A DNA stretch of 32,741 bases, taken from positions 1-32,741 of the IMG/VR virus record IMGVR_UViG_3300042519_000516, one strand, 5' to 3'. The DNA is from a virus. The notes beneath the pieces are model-generated. The model ran no database searches. It saw only the letters and a list, made by a program, of their open reading frames with translations, and was not told the origin of the DNA. Both the position numbers and the translations under genes were made by a program. Of this stretch, positions 12,423-20,669 are shown piece after piece; position 1 is the first letter of the stretch, and each line of letters begins with the position of its first letter.

Positions 12423-12903
12423 CCTGAACGACTCTGACCTGGTCATCTGTCGCCTAGTCGCTGACAAACGCAACGAGATGAACCTGGGACGGGGTGACGC
12501 TCCAGCGTATGCACGGAACAGTGAACGCATGGAGGACAACAGTGTCGCCATGTACGCCTCGACACGATGCGAACTAGCGGTAGCGAAGGCGACAAACAGG
12601 TTCTGGCACGCCTCATGGTGGCCAGCCGAACAACACCACCTGCACAAGCATGAGCCCGATGTCGGACAGAACATTGAGGTGAAACGTGTCAGGTCACTAC
12701 ACAACCCGCTACTGGTGAAAGAGGACTACGTCGCCCTCGACCGTGTCATCTTCATGGCCTACGCCCACACCGACCCAGAGAACCATGTGGAGGTCATCGG
12801 GTACATCAAGGCGGTAGATGCCTGGAACCTAGGTGAGCCCGTCGACTGGGACGAATCGAAACTATTGCGGGCGGTCCCACAACAACTACTGACTAAAATC
12901 TAA
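12409..12903 (+). CDS. PD-(D/E)XK-like protein
   Basis: I place the start at ATG 12409 (ARIDLNDSDLVICRLVADKR) rather than 12376. The 164-residue protein contains CELAVAKATNRFWHA, then EPDVGQNIEVKRVRSLHNP and DYVALDRVIFMAYAH. The D-x(n)-E-V-K order with a preceding helix carrying Glu fits a PD-(D/E)XK nuclease fold. No nuclease type can be named. It sits between small helical genes and an HNH gene. Confidence 0.6.
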   Translation: MARIDLNDSDLVICRLVADKRNEMNLGRGDAPAYARNSERMEDNSVAMYASTRCELAVAKATNRFWHASWWPAEQHHLHKHEPDVGQNIEVKRVRSLHNPLLVKEDYVALDRVIFMAYAHTDPENHVEVIGYIKAVDAWNLGEPVDWDESKLLRAVPQQLLTKI

Positions 12904-12904
12904 A

Positions 12905-13240
12905 ATGTCTACCTACGGGTTCCAGCGGCCCTGCCTGACGTGTGGCACCCTGAGCAAACAGTCCTACTGTGACGAACACAAACGCAAAACACAACCATCT
13001 AAGTCACCAAAGCGTGCCCTAAAGAAACAGTTCCTTTACGGTGGAAACTACAAACAGAAAGCAAAAATAGTCAAAGCATCCCCCGGGGTATGCCACCTAT
13101 GCGGTGAAGGGGATAGGGGGGGGGACCCATGGGAAGCCGATCACATAAATCCTGAACTCGGACACTACTCGTCATTAGCGAAAGCGCACCGTTCATGTAA
13201 CCGCAAGCGCGGCAACACACCACTCAATCAAAAGACTTAG
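12905..13240 (+). CDS. HNH endonuclease with N-terminal zinc knuckle
   Basis: This 111-residue protein begins with a Cys-rich knuckle (RPCLTCG and SYCDEH), a basic linker (KSPKRALKKQF), then the HNH core: GVCHLCGEGD, WEADHINP with the catalytic DH pair, and AKAHRSCNRKRGN. HNH proteins beside terminase genes help DNA packaging in HK97-like phages; this one is about 1.5 kb upstream of the small terminase. TAAAAT ends 5 nt before ATG 12905, so it may also be leaderless. A G9 tract (13116-13124) codes for R-G-G within the HNH region. Confidence 0.88.
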   Translation: MSTYGFQRPCLTCGTLSKQSYCDEHKRKTQPSKSPKRALKKQFLYGGNYKQKAKIVKASPGVCHLCGEGDRGGDPWEADHINPELGHYSSLAKAHRSCNRKRGNTPLNQKT

Positions 13241-13378
13241 CAAACACACCACCACTACCGCCCTACCCCCACTACCGGGTCATTTATAGGGGTGGGGTAA
13301 ATCTCTAATAGCCCTGAGGCACCATCCCGTCAGCCCCAGCCACACGTCTAGTGTCGCGAAAAGAAGTGTTTTTTGGGT
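13241..13378. other. Noncoding gap with C/G-rich hairpin and direct repeats
   Basis: No gene is seen here. CCACTACCG occurs twice (13252-13260, 13269-13277). TACCCCcAC (about 13264-13272) can pair with GTGGGGTA (about 13292-13299), giving a hairpin with no clear T tract. It could be a terminator, or a cos/pac-like site, since it lies between an HNH gene and the terminase block; neither is proven. Confidence 0.4.
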
Positions 13379-13390
13379 TAGGCTAGGACG
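13379..13390 (+). promoter_or_regulatory. Leaderless -10 box for the ParB-like gene
   Basis: TAGGCT (13379-13384) ends 6 nt before ATG 13391. The surrounding GTTTTTTGGGTTAGGCTAGG closely matches the string before the gene at 17141 (GTTTTTTGGATAGGCTATGG). Confidence 0.6.
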
Positions 13391-13996
13391 ATGAAGATTG
13401 AGACTCTGAAAATCGCCGACCTCACGTTTGACCCGACGAACGCTCGCATCCACGATGACCACAACCTGCAGGCCATCCAGGGCTCACTCTCTCAGTTCGG
13501 TCAGCGCAAACCTGTGGTCATCACCCATGAGAACGTCATCGTCGCTGGTAATGGAACGGTGCAGGCCGCCACGCTTCTTGGCTGGGACACGGTCAGTGCC
13601 GTCAGGGTTCCCGCCGACTGGTCAGAGGATCAGGTGAAGGCGTTTGCGCTTGCCGACAACAGGACCGCTGAACTTGCTGACTGGAATCACGTGGAGTTGT
13701 CTGAGCAACTGACTGAACTGTCGTTGGCTGACTGGGATGTGAAGTCGCTGGGGTTCGGTGAGTATCAGATACTCGACGTTCGGCCTGATGAGGTCGACGA
13801 CCCCTTCTCACTGCTAGAGGATACGCCTCGCAAGGACGCGACACAGATGACCTTCACTCTGAGTCTGGAGCAGGCTGAGATTGTGAAGCAGGTGCTTGCT
13901 CAGGCGAAGCACTCTGACCGGCTACCTGATGATGAAGAAAACCAGAACACCAACGGCAACGCGCTGTTTCTTGTGGTGTCGGAGTGGCCCGGATGA
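13391..13996 (+). CDS. ParB-like (ParB/Srx fold) protein
   Basis: The 201-residue protein begins with a ParB/sulfiredoxin-type domain (residues ~1-110): IADLTFDPTNARIHDDHNLQ, SLSQFGQRKPVVI, VIVAGNGTVQAATLLGW and VRVPADWSEDQVKAFALADN. In phages this domain often precedes DNA methylase domains and appears in DNA-hypermodification clusters. Here it is free-standing and coupled by ATGA to a Mom-like gene, so a shared modification role is likely. The C-terminal ~80 residues are acidic and helical and lack a methylase. Confidence 0.88.
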   Translation: MKIETLKIADLTFDPTNARIHDDHNLQAIQGSLSQFGQRKPVVITHENVIVAGNGTVQAATLLGWDTVSAVRVPADWSEDQVKAFALADNRTAELADWNHVELSEQLTELSLADWDVKSLGFGEYQILDVRPDEVDDPFSLLEDTPRKDATQMTFTLSLEQAEIVKQVLAQAKHSDRLPDDEENQNTNGNALFLVVSEWPG

Positions 13997-14793
13997 GCGC
14001 GAGAGATATAGAGGTCCGAGGTATCCCGCGAAGCGCTGCCGTCGACTTCGTCCGACGCCATCACTACTCTGGAAAGGTCGACCCGCGATCACAAGTGCAC
14101 CTGGGTGTGTTCTACAACGACCGGCTGGAAGGTGTCATGCAACTGGGACCATCTATCGACAAGGCTAAGAGTGTGGGCCTGGTCCGAGACACGTCCTGGA
14201 ACGGCTTCATCGAACTGCACCGGATGGCGTTCTCTGACGTGCTGCCGAAGAACAGTGAGTCGCGTGCTATCGGTGTGGCGATGAGGATGCTCAGGAAGAA
14301 GGCACCACACATTGAGTGGGTTCTGTCATATGCCGACGGCACTCAGTGTGGTGACGGCACCATCTACCGGGCCAGCGGTTTTGACTTGCTGAAAATCACA
14401 CCTAACAAGTCGATGTGGAGGATGCCTGACGGAAACGTCATCTGCAAGATAGTCCTCGAACCTGGTTTCGGTTCAGGCTCGAAGGGTGAGAACAACATCA
14501 AGGCACGCTATAACAAGACGGGCTCAGAGACGTCCACGTCGTTCCTGAAGCGTGTCGGCGCTGAGTGTCTGGGTGGATATCAACTGAAATACATCTACTT
14601 CCTTAACCCGGCCGCTAGGGAACGGCTGACTGTTCCGATCATGCCGTTCTCGGAGATTGCCAAAGCGGGTGCAACCATGTATCGTGGACAACGCCCTGGA
14701 AGCATTGTTAGTGATGTGTCTGACTACCGGTCAGAAGAAGGCGGTGCGACTCCGACCTCAGGGCTCCAAGGCGGTACTGATGCCACAGGGTAG
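13993..14793 (+). CDS. Mom-like DNA-modification protein (GNAT fold)
   Basis: I prefer ATG 13993 (ATGA overlap with ParB-like) to GTG 13984, giving 266 residues. Key stretches: RRHHYSGKV, HLGVFYNDRLEGVMQLGPSI, ELHRMAFSDVLPKNSESRAI, VLSYADGTQCGDGTIYRASG. These fit the Mom family, whose founder in phage Mu converts adenine in phage DNA to a carbamoylmethylated form that resists restriction. The C-terminal part (YFLNPAARERLTVPIMPFS) is also familiar from phage Mom relatives. It lies between ParB-like and terminase genes, so modification could occur just before packaging. The family call is from memory of motifs. Confidence 0.75.
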   Translation: MSARDIEVRGIPRSAAVDFVRRHHYSGKVDPRSQVHLGVFYNDRLEGVMQLGPSIDKAKSVGLVRDTSWNGFIELHRMAFSDVLPKNSESRAIGVAMRMLRKKAPHIEWVLSYADGTQCGDGTIYRASGFDLLKITPNKSMWRMPDGNVICKIVLEPGFGSGSKGENNIKARYNKTGSETSTSFLKRVGAECLGGYQLKYIYFLNPAARERLTVPIMPFSEIAKAGATMYRGQRPGSIVSDVSDYRSEEGGATPTSGLQGGTDATG

Positions 14794-15223
14794 ACCGCCT
14801 AAGCCGGTGGAGCAGAAACGGATGCTAGGCAACCCTGGCAAGCGCCCACTGCCTAACCACTATGACGTCCAGATACTTCCGGCCATCCAGGAAATACCAG
14901 AACCGGCACGCCCGTTGCTCACCTACGGTCAGGGAATGTGGGACCGCGTGTGGGCCATCGGTGCCTCATGGATCAGTCCGAACACTGACATGGAACTGTT
15001 GCTGATGACGTGTGAGATGGTCGATGAGCGTTGGAACCTGAGGGTCCAGGTGATGAAAACTGACGACCCTCGCATGCGTCGCGGGCTCAGAGAACTGGAC
15101 CGACAAATCGTCTCGAACCTTTCGTTGCTCGGTTTCACACCTACCGATCGCGGTCGCCTAGGCGTGGCAGAGGTGAAGGGGCGCTCGAAGTTGGAGGAAC
15201 TCCTAGCGCGTTCTGACTCATGA
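14780..15223 (+). CDS. terS: Terminase small subunit (P27 family)
   Basis: I choose ATG 14780, which gives the typical opening MPQGRPPKPVEQKRMLGNPG and puts AAGGCGG in the ribosome-site position; longer in-frame starts overlap the Mom-like gene deeply. The 147-residue protein continues with LPAIQEIPEPARPLLTYGQG, a helical core and RGRLGVAEVKGRSKLEELLA. It would recognise the packaging site and load the large subunit. The start overlaps the Mom-like gene by 14 bases and the stop overlaps the kinase gene (ATGA). Confidence 0.88.
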   Translation: MPQGRPPKPVEQKRMLGNPGKRPLPNHYDVQILPAIQEIPEPARPLLTYGQGMWDRVWAIGASWISPNTDMELLLMTCEMVDERWNLRVQVMKTDDPRMRRGLRELDRQIVSNLSLLGFTPTDRGRLGVAEVKGRSKLEELLARSDS

Positions 15224-15627
15224 TTCGCGTCATCAGTGGGCCACCATGTGCCGGGAAGTCTACTTTCGTCACAGACAACTGCCTACCCGGTGACATAGTT
15301 ATAGACATGGACCTCATAGCCTCATCCCTGGTTGTGGACGACATAGAGACACATGACTACTCTCAGGAAGTCAGGCGTATAGCAAGGGCCGCACGTCGAT
15401 CGGCTGTGAAGGAAGCGCTGCAGGTTGGACCAGTGTCTAGACGGAACGTGTGGATAGTGCACACCGACCCGTCACCTGAGTGGTCACGGATTTACCGTTC
15501 TGTGAACGCACACATGACTGTGGTGGACCCTGGCCGTGACGTGTGTTTGACCAGGTTGGCTGAACGGCCCAAGGGCCAGCACGTGCTGACGAAGCGAGTG
15601 ATAGATGAGTGGTATGCAAAGCGTTGA
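15220..15627 (+). CDS. P-loop kinase-like ATPase between terminase subunits
   Basis: The 135-residue protein has a perfect Walker A motif near its start (SGPPCAGKSTF, residues 6-16), followed by IVIDMDLIASSL and a typical small-kinase core with TVVDPGRDVCLTRLAERP. It resembles AAA_33/polynucleotide-kinase-type proteins. Substrate is unknown: DNA or RNA ends, nucleotides, or modified bases are options. It overlaps TerS by 4 bases and TerL by 23, so it is made with the packaging motor. Confidence 0.8.
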   Translation: MIRVISGPPCAGKSTFVTDNCLPGDIVIDMDLIASSLVVDDIETHDYSQEVRRIARAARRSAVKEALQVGPVSRRNVWIVHTDPSPEWSRIYRSVNAHMTVVDPGRDVCLTRLAERPKGQHVLTKRVIDEWYAKR

Positions 15628-17131
15628 GAGTTGGCCCCCTCGCTGGTGGACGCCGGTCAGCGATGGCGCGACCTTCAAGAAGGCTGAACTAGCGATTGAC
15701 TTCATCGACGCCTTCGGTGTCATCACGAAAGATAGTGTCTCTGGCCGCGCCGGGTCCAAACTGGTGTTGCGCGACTGGCAGAAGGCGCTCATCCGTCAGT
15801 TGTATGCACAGGATGAGGACGGCGGATTCATTGCAAAGAACGCACTTGTGGGCCTTCCCCGCAAGAACGGGAAATCGGCTTTGGCGTCACACCTGGCCGT
15901 TTTCGACACCATATTTGGTGCCACTGGTGGAGAGACGTATAGCGTGGCGGCCACACGCGATCAGGCTCGCATCGTTTTCGGTGAGGCAAAACGCATCATT
16001 GAGACGCATGAGGAACTCAGAGATTTGACCAAACTCTACCGTGACGCGATAGAGGTCCCACTGAAGGGCTCCGTGTATCGGGTGCTTTCCGCTGAGGCTG
16101 GCGCTGCCGAAGGGCTCAACAGTTCCAGCATTTGGGTGGACGAACTCCACGCCCAACCTAACCGCAAAATGTTCGACGTGATGTCCCTCAGTATGGCGGC
16201 CCGCGGTTCCCGCGCACACATGGTGTCAATCACCACGGCCGGGGTGAAGTCAGACTCGACTGGGCGCGACTCTATCGCTTTCGACCTTTACAACTATGGC
16301 AAGAAGGTGTCAGCGGGTGAAATCGACGACCCGAACTTCTTCCTGGCATGGTGGGAGAACGATGGGCCACACACTGACCCGGAAACGTGGAGGCTCGCAA
16401 ACCCAGGGTTCGGCGACCTGAACGACCCATCCGACTTTGAGGCCGCCGTGAAACGTACACCAGAAGCCGAGTTCCGTACAAAGCGAATGAACTGTTTCGT
16501 CTCGTCAGCACTGTCCTGGTTGCCCACTGGAGCATGGGAGCAACTAGAGGGTGAAGTGACCATCAGCCCAGATGAGGAAATCATCCTAGGCTTCGACGGG
16601 TCATTCAGTGGCGACTGCACCGCCCTAGTGGCCGCGACCGTGCAGAAGGATGACGAACCGGTCAGGGTGCAACTGGTCAAGGTGTGGGAGAAGAACCTAG
16701 ACGAGGATGAGGAAGATTGGCGGGTCGATATCGCTGAGGTGGAGCAGACCATAATCCAGTTCTGTCAGGACCATCCGAAAGTTGTGGAGATCGCGTGTGA
16801 CCCGTTCCGTTGGCAGAGGTCGATGCAGGTTCTGGCCGACCTTGGGCTGCCCATAGTCGAATACCCCTCGACATCGCCCCGACGCATGGTGACGGCGTGT
16901 GCGAAGTTCTACGACATGGTCATGGATAAGCAGATAATCCAGGACGGTAATCCGACACTGGGACGTCATCTGGCTAACGCTGTGGTGAAGCAGGACCAAC
17001 TAGGTCCCCGGATTGTGAAAGAGTCACGGAACTCACCCAGAAAGATAGACAGTGCCGTGGCCTGCATCATAGCCGTGGACCGCGCCACGGTCGCTAGAAT
17101 GGAACAGGTAGTGCCTCAGTTTTTTGGATAG
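15605..17131 (+). CDS. terL: Terminase large subunit
   Basis: This 508-residue packaging motor has the adenine-binding LRDWQKALI region, Walker A GLPRKNGKS (residues 83-91), Walker B SSIWVDELHA with catalytic E180, a coupling motif (MVSITTAG), and a C-terminal nuclease with GFDGSFSGD (D331) and late acidic residues (ACDPFRW; PRKIDSAVA). Length and motif order fit HK97/phage terminases. It cuts concatemers and pumps DNA through the portal encoded downstream. Confidence 0.96.
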   Translation: MSGMQSVESWPPRWWTPVSDGATFKKAELAIDFIDAFGVITKDSVSGRAGSKLVLRDWQKALIRQLYAQDEDGGFIAKNALVGLPRKNGKSALASHLAVFDTIFGATGGETYSVAATRDQARIVFGEAKRIIETHEELRDLTKLYRDAIEVPLKGSVYRVLSAEAGAAEGLNSSSIWVDELHAQPNRKMFDVMSLSMAARGSRAHMVSITTAGVKSDSTGRDSIAFDLYNYGKKVSAGEIDDPNFFLAWWENDGPHTDPETWRLANPGFGDLNDPSDFEAAVKRTPEAEFRTKRMNCFVSSALSWLPTGAWEQLEGEVTISPDEEIILGFDGSFSGDCTALVAATVQKDDEPVRVQLVKVWEKNLDEDEEDWRVDIAEVEQTIIQFCQDHPKVVEIACDPFRWQRSMQVLADLGLPIVEYPSTSPRRMVTACAKFYDMVMDKQIIQDGNPTLGRHLANAVVKQDQLGPRIVKESRNSPRKIDSAVACIIAVDRATVARMEQVVPQFFG

Positions 17132-17140
17132 GCTATGGAC
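17129..17140 (+). promoter_or_regulatory. Leaderless -10 box for the 17141 gene
   Basis: TAGGCT (17129-17134) overlaps the terL stop and ends 6 nt before ATG 17141. The context repeats the one at 13379. It could give the head genes their own transcript. Confidence 0.5.
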
Positions 17141-17269
17141 ATGTCACTTACATTGCAGATTGCTGGTGTCGTCGCCATAACCGTCGGTGCCCTACTTGTT
17201 TCAGTTCCAGTCGGACTCATTGTGGGCGGTGTGTTCCTGACTGTCATCGGCTTCGCCTTGGGACGATAA
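17141..17269 (+). CDS. Small two-TM protein between terminase and portal
   Basis: ATG 17141 is favoured by its spacing from TAGGCT; ATG 17135 is in frame two codons upstream. The 42-residue product is LTLQIAGVVAITVGALLVSV, then VPVGLIVGGVFLTVIGFALGR: two membrane helices joined by a Pro/Gly turn. Its stop directly abuts the portal ATG (TAAATG). Small membrane proteins at this site occur in other actinophages as far as I recall; a role in docking procapsids to the membrane is only a guess. Confidence 0.7.
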   Translation: MSLTLQIAGVVAITVGALLVSVPVGLIVGGVFLTVIGFALGR

Positions 17270-18634
17270 ATGATTTTCAACAGACTTTTCGAACAGCGCG
17301 GCATTTCCTACCAGTCGATCTTCGCCTCTGGTGACGACATCGCGTTCGGCACATACAGTGGCACGAACATCAACAGCGACTCGATCTACACGGTCAACGC
17401 TGTGTTCAGTGCCGTGAACCTCATCAGCACGACCCTGAGCACTCTCCCACTGGACGTGTTCATCCGTGACGATGGCACACGCCGCCCGTTCCGTCCCAAG
17501 CCTGAATGGGTGAACAAGCCCGATGTGGCGATGCCCCGCGAAGCGTTCTATTCTGCCGTGTTCACTTCGATGCTTTTGGAGGGTTCCGCGTTCATCCGTG
17601 TCTACGCCAACACCCGCAATGAGGTTGTGAACCTGGTTGTGCTAAACCCCAATACGGTAGAGGTCAAGCGCAACGGCCTAGGGTTCCTACAGTTCACAGT
17701 CGATGGTGAATCGAAGCCACTGACTTCCGACGAGATCATCTATATCCCCGACATGGTCAAGCCTGGTTCGGTCAGAGGCATCTCTCGCGTGTCAGCACTG
17801 AAAGAGTCGTTCGGGCTATCACTCGCTTTGGAGCGTTGGGCTCAGACGTTCTTCGGTAGCGGAACCACCATGAACGGTGTAATCGAATACCCAGGTGCGC
17901 TCACGGAGGCCCAGGCCAGCGACTTGCAGCGCGGATTCGACCAGTCACACAGTTCCTGGAAGAAGGCACACAGGACTGGCGTGCTCACCGGTGGTGCACA
18001 GTTCAAGCCGACTCAGGTCGACGCCGAACAGTCTCAGGTTATCGAAGCACGTCGTATGGCTGTGGAGGATGTGGCCCGCGCTTTTAACATACCCCCCCAC
18101 CTCATGGGTCTCCCCGGTACGAACACTTTCGCGTCAGTGGAAGAAAACAACCGCAACTGGGTAACGACGAACCTGAGGCCTTTGGCAACGAAGGTGGAAT
18201 CGGCGATGTCTGTGCTCATGGCCCGCTACCGTGGAGGCTCCGAGGCTTTCCTCCGTTTCAACCTAGAGGGTTTGCTACGCGGTGATGTTGACGCTAGGAC
18301 TAACGCTTACTCGCGGATGATACAGATGGGCGCTATGTCGATCAACGATGTTCGCAACCTGGAGGACATGGCACCGATTGACTCTGATGGTGCACGGAAC
18401 CCTCGCGTGCCGTTGGCGAACGTGAACATCGACGACTCGAACGTGAAGGCTCAGATGGAGCGTGTCAAGATGGTGCAGGCGCTCGTCTACTCTGGGTTCA
18501 CACCCGCTGAGGCTTTGCAGGCTATCGGTTTGCCACCTATCGGTCACACTGGCCTGCCGTCGGTTCAGTTGCAGGGTGTTGCACAGGTCAACCCGACCGA
18601 CACGTCTGCCCCGTATGAGGACAAGGTGGAGTAG
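17270..18634 (+). CDS. Portal protein (HK97 family)
   Basis: The 454-residue protein has the HK97-portal pattern: YTVNAVFSAVNLISTTLSTL near the start, EWVNKPDVAMPREAFYSAVF, VLNPNTVEVKR, ISRVSALKESFGLSLALERW, FFGSGTTMNGVIEYPG, and DVARAFNIPPHLMGLPGTNT followed by SVEENNRNWVTTNLRP. It forms the dodecameric ring at the capsid vertex that passes DNA. The C-terminal part (INDVRNLEDMAPIDSDGARN) is also typical. A run of seven C falls in the conserved IPPHL motif. Confidence 0.95.
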   Translation: MIFNRLFEQRGISYQSIFASGDDIAFGTYSGTNINSDSIYTVNAVFSAVNLISTTLSTLPLDVFIRDDGTRRPFRPKPEWVNKPDVAMPREAFYSAVFTSMLLEGSAFIRVYANTRNEVVNLVVLNPNTVEVKRNGLGFLQFTVDGESKPLTSDEIIYIPDMVKPGSVRGISRVSALKESFGLSLALERWAQTFFGSGTTMNGVIEYPGALTEAQASDLQRGFDQSHSSWKKAHRTGVLTGGAQFKPTQVDAEQSQVIEARRMAVEDVARAFNIPPHLMGLPGTNTFASVEENNRNWVTTNLRPLATKVESAMSVLMARYRGGSEAFLRFNLEGLLRGDVDARTNAYSRMIQMGAMSINDVRNLEDMAPIDSDGARNPRVPLANVNIDDSNVKAQMERVKMVQALVYSGFTPAEALQAIGLPPIGHTGLPSVQLQGVAQVNPTDTSAPYEDKVE

Positions 18635-18636
18635 AT

Positions 18637-18918
18637 ATGGCAATCGTTTCTAGCCTTGTGACACTGTCGAACGTGACACCGACTGAGATTGTCGGCCACG
18701 ACAACATGCCTCACGACGTTATCCTCCACAATCACACTAAGTCGTCTAACCAATACATCTACATCGGCGGGTCCACTGCCGTGAGTACCACTAACTCGAT
18801 GCACATTGACCCTGCCCAGACTATCTACCTGACTCTCCAGCCTGGTGACAGACTGTTCGCCGTCTCCGACCCTAACGGCCTACAGATTGGTGTGACAGAC
18901 ATTAGGAAAGTTGACTGA
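18637..18918 (+). CDS. Small beta-rich virion-region protein
   Basis: The 93-residue protein (IVSSLVTLSNVTPTEIVGHD ... DVILHNHTKSSNQYIYIGGS ... LQPGDRLFAVSDPNGLQIGV) has an all-beta, Thr/Asn-rich pattern that fits a head-decoration or structural protein. It lies between portal and protease and overlaps the protease start by one base. No family can be named. Confidence 0.7.
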   Translation: MAIVSSLVTLSNVTPTEIVGHDNMPHDVILHNHTKSSNQYIYIGGSTAVSTTNSMHIDPAQTIYLTLQPGDRLFAVSDPNGLQIGVTDIRKVD

Positions 18919-20669
18919 TGGCCCCGTATTACATCAGCGACTCAGCCGAGGGGTGTGCCGGTTGGGCTACCGTGAAAGACGACGGCGAAGTCATGGGATG
19001 CCACACCACTAAGCAGGGCGCTATCGACCAGGCCCTAGCAATCGCACAGGCTGAGGACTCCACCTATGAGGGTGAGCGCAAGAAAACTAAACTGAACTAT
19101 AAGCGGGCTGAACCTGACGCGCTGGATGTCGGCGACTATGTGTCCTGGGGTTCATCCGGCGGCCGTGCGCGTGGCCGCATCGAAAGCATCGAGCGTGACG
19201 GTTCCATCAACGTCCCAGATAGTGACTTCACTATCAACGGCACAGAGGATGACCCTGCAGCGCTCATCCGCATCTACCGGCCCGTGGAGGGTGGATGGAA
19301 CGCCACAGACACCCTCGTTGGTCATAGGTTCTCCACGCTGAGGAAGATTGACCCGCTACCGGCACCACCTGAGGATCGGGACCTGCCTGACAACTATCGG
19401 CCTGCACTGTCTGAGGATGTGCCTGAGGGCCGCGCTTGTGGTAACTGCATGTTCTACGACGAGGCACGGGTCAGTGAGGATGGCACCCAGGCCTGGTGTC
19501 AGCGTTGGGACGAGTTCGTCGATGGTGGTTTCTACTGCAACGCTTGGGAACCTGATGATGAGGAACGTCAGGTGAACCTGGTCGCGCCGTCGTACATGAG
19601 GGCCGCGGCACGTCAGGGACTCCGATACTACGACGAAGGATTGGCCGGGGATGGTCTAGTCGACAGAACCGTCACTGAGGCGCGTCAGATGGCCCGTGGC
19701 GACTCGCTGACACCCGACAAGTGGGTTAGGACCGCCGCGTGGATTGCACGTCACCTGGTGGACCTGGATGCTCCAGGCGCTAACCCTCAGAGTGACCAGT
19801 ATCCGACACCCGGTGTGGTTGCACACCTTCTGTGGGGTTCCGGCCCGTCAAAACGGTCAGCGCGTAGGGCCATGGAATATGCTGAGGGCGTGGTTGCTAG
19901 ACTAGAAGCAGAGAACGAAGGGCGGGCAAAGGGATTGGCTGTTAAGAAGTTAGAAACTAGGATTCGACCAGTTGACTTTGAGATTCGCGAACTGGAGGAC
20001 GGTGGCCTGCACTTTGAGGGCTACGCGGCCGTGTTCAACAGTCGCTCCGAGGACCTTGGTGGTTTCACTGAGGTCGTAGCACCTGGAGCGTTCAAGCGTT
20101 CACTGCAGTCTCGCAACGACGTCAAACTTCTGTTCGATCACAACCCAGCGAACGTGTTGGCGTCGACCCGTGCAGGGACGATGACTCTGACTGAGGATGC
20201 CCGTGGCCTGAAGGTTGTGGCATCGCTGGCCCCGACGACCCTAGGCCGCGACATCAGCGTCCTCATCAAGCGCGGCGACATCGACTCAATGTCGTTCGGT
20301 TTCAGTGTCATCCGTGACTCATGGAACGACAACGGAACCGAGCGCACACTCAACAGTGTCAGGATCATGGAAGCAAGCATCGTCTCATGGCCCGCCTACA
20401 AGGGGACCGCTGGCACCGTATCAGTCCGAGGCTCCGACCGTATCGCCAAGCGTGCAGACGTCGACGCCGATCAGTTGGCTGACGCGCTCATGAAACTAGA
20501 GGAAGGCGCTGACATGTCTGCAGATGAGGTCAACCTGCTTTCACAGGTCATCGACAAACTGAAGCCACAGGACGACTCAGTGGATGCTGAGGCATCACAG
20601 GCTGACGAGTTCGACGGCCTTGCACTGAAAAAGAAGAAACTGCAACTTTTGGAGATGCTCAATGGCTGA
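18918..20669 (+). CDS. Multidomain prohead protease with N-terminal accessory domains
   Basis: At 583 residues this is far longer than usual prohead proteases (~180-250). The C-terminal region (~347-500) is the HK97 U35 protease: LHFEGYAAVFNSRSEDLGGF, APGAFKRSL, LLFDHNPANVLAST with H408, and DSMSFGFSV with S459. Before it lie a domain with WATVKDDGEVMGCHTTKQGA (1-45), a Tudor-like segment (VGDYVSWGSSGGRARGRIES, about 70-145), a four-Cys block (GRACGNCMFYD ... WCQRW ... FYCNAWEP, about 172-208) and a helical domain (226-330). A helical tail follows. The protease would mature the capsid and may free the accessory domains into the prohead. Confidence 0.88.
   Translation: MAPYYISDSAEGCAGWATVKDDGEVMGCHTTKQGAIDQALAIAQAEDSTYEGERKKTKLNYKRAEPDALDVGDYVSWGSSGGRARGRIESIERDGSINVPDSDFTINGTEDDPAALIRIYRPVEGGWNATDTLVGHRFSTLRKIDPLPAPPEDRDLPDNYRPALSEDVPEGRACGNCMFYDEARVSEDGTQAWCQRWDEFVDGGFYCNAWEPDDEERQVNLVAPSYMRAAARQGLRYYDEGLAGDGLVDRTVTEARQMARGDSLTPDKWVRTAAWIARHLVDLDAPGANPQSDQYPTPGVVAHLLWGSGPSKRSARRAMEYAEGVVARLEAENEGRAKGLAVKKLETRIRPVDFEIRELEDGGLHFEGYAAVFNSRSEDLGGFTEVVAPGAFKRSLQSRNDVKLLFDHNPANVLASTRAGTMTLTEDARGLKVVASLAPTTLGRDISVLIKRGDIDSMSFGFSVIRDSWNDNGTERTLNSVRIMEASIVSWPAYKGTAGTVSVRGSDRIAKRADVDADQLADALMKLEEGADMSADEVNLLSQVIDKLKPQDDSVDAEASQADEFDGLALKKKKLQLLEMLNG

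Noticed and set aside
16294-16752. 152-residue minus-strand frame inside the terminase gene
   Set aside because: Ser-rich antisense shadow of a gene with clear ATPase and nuclease motifs.
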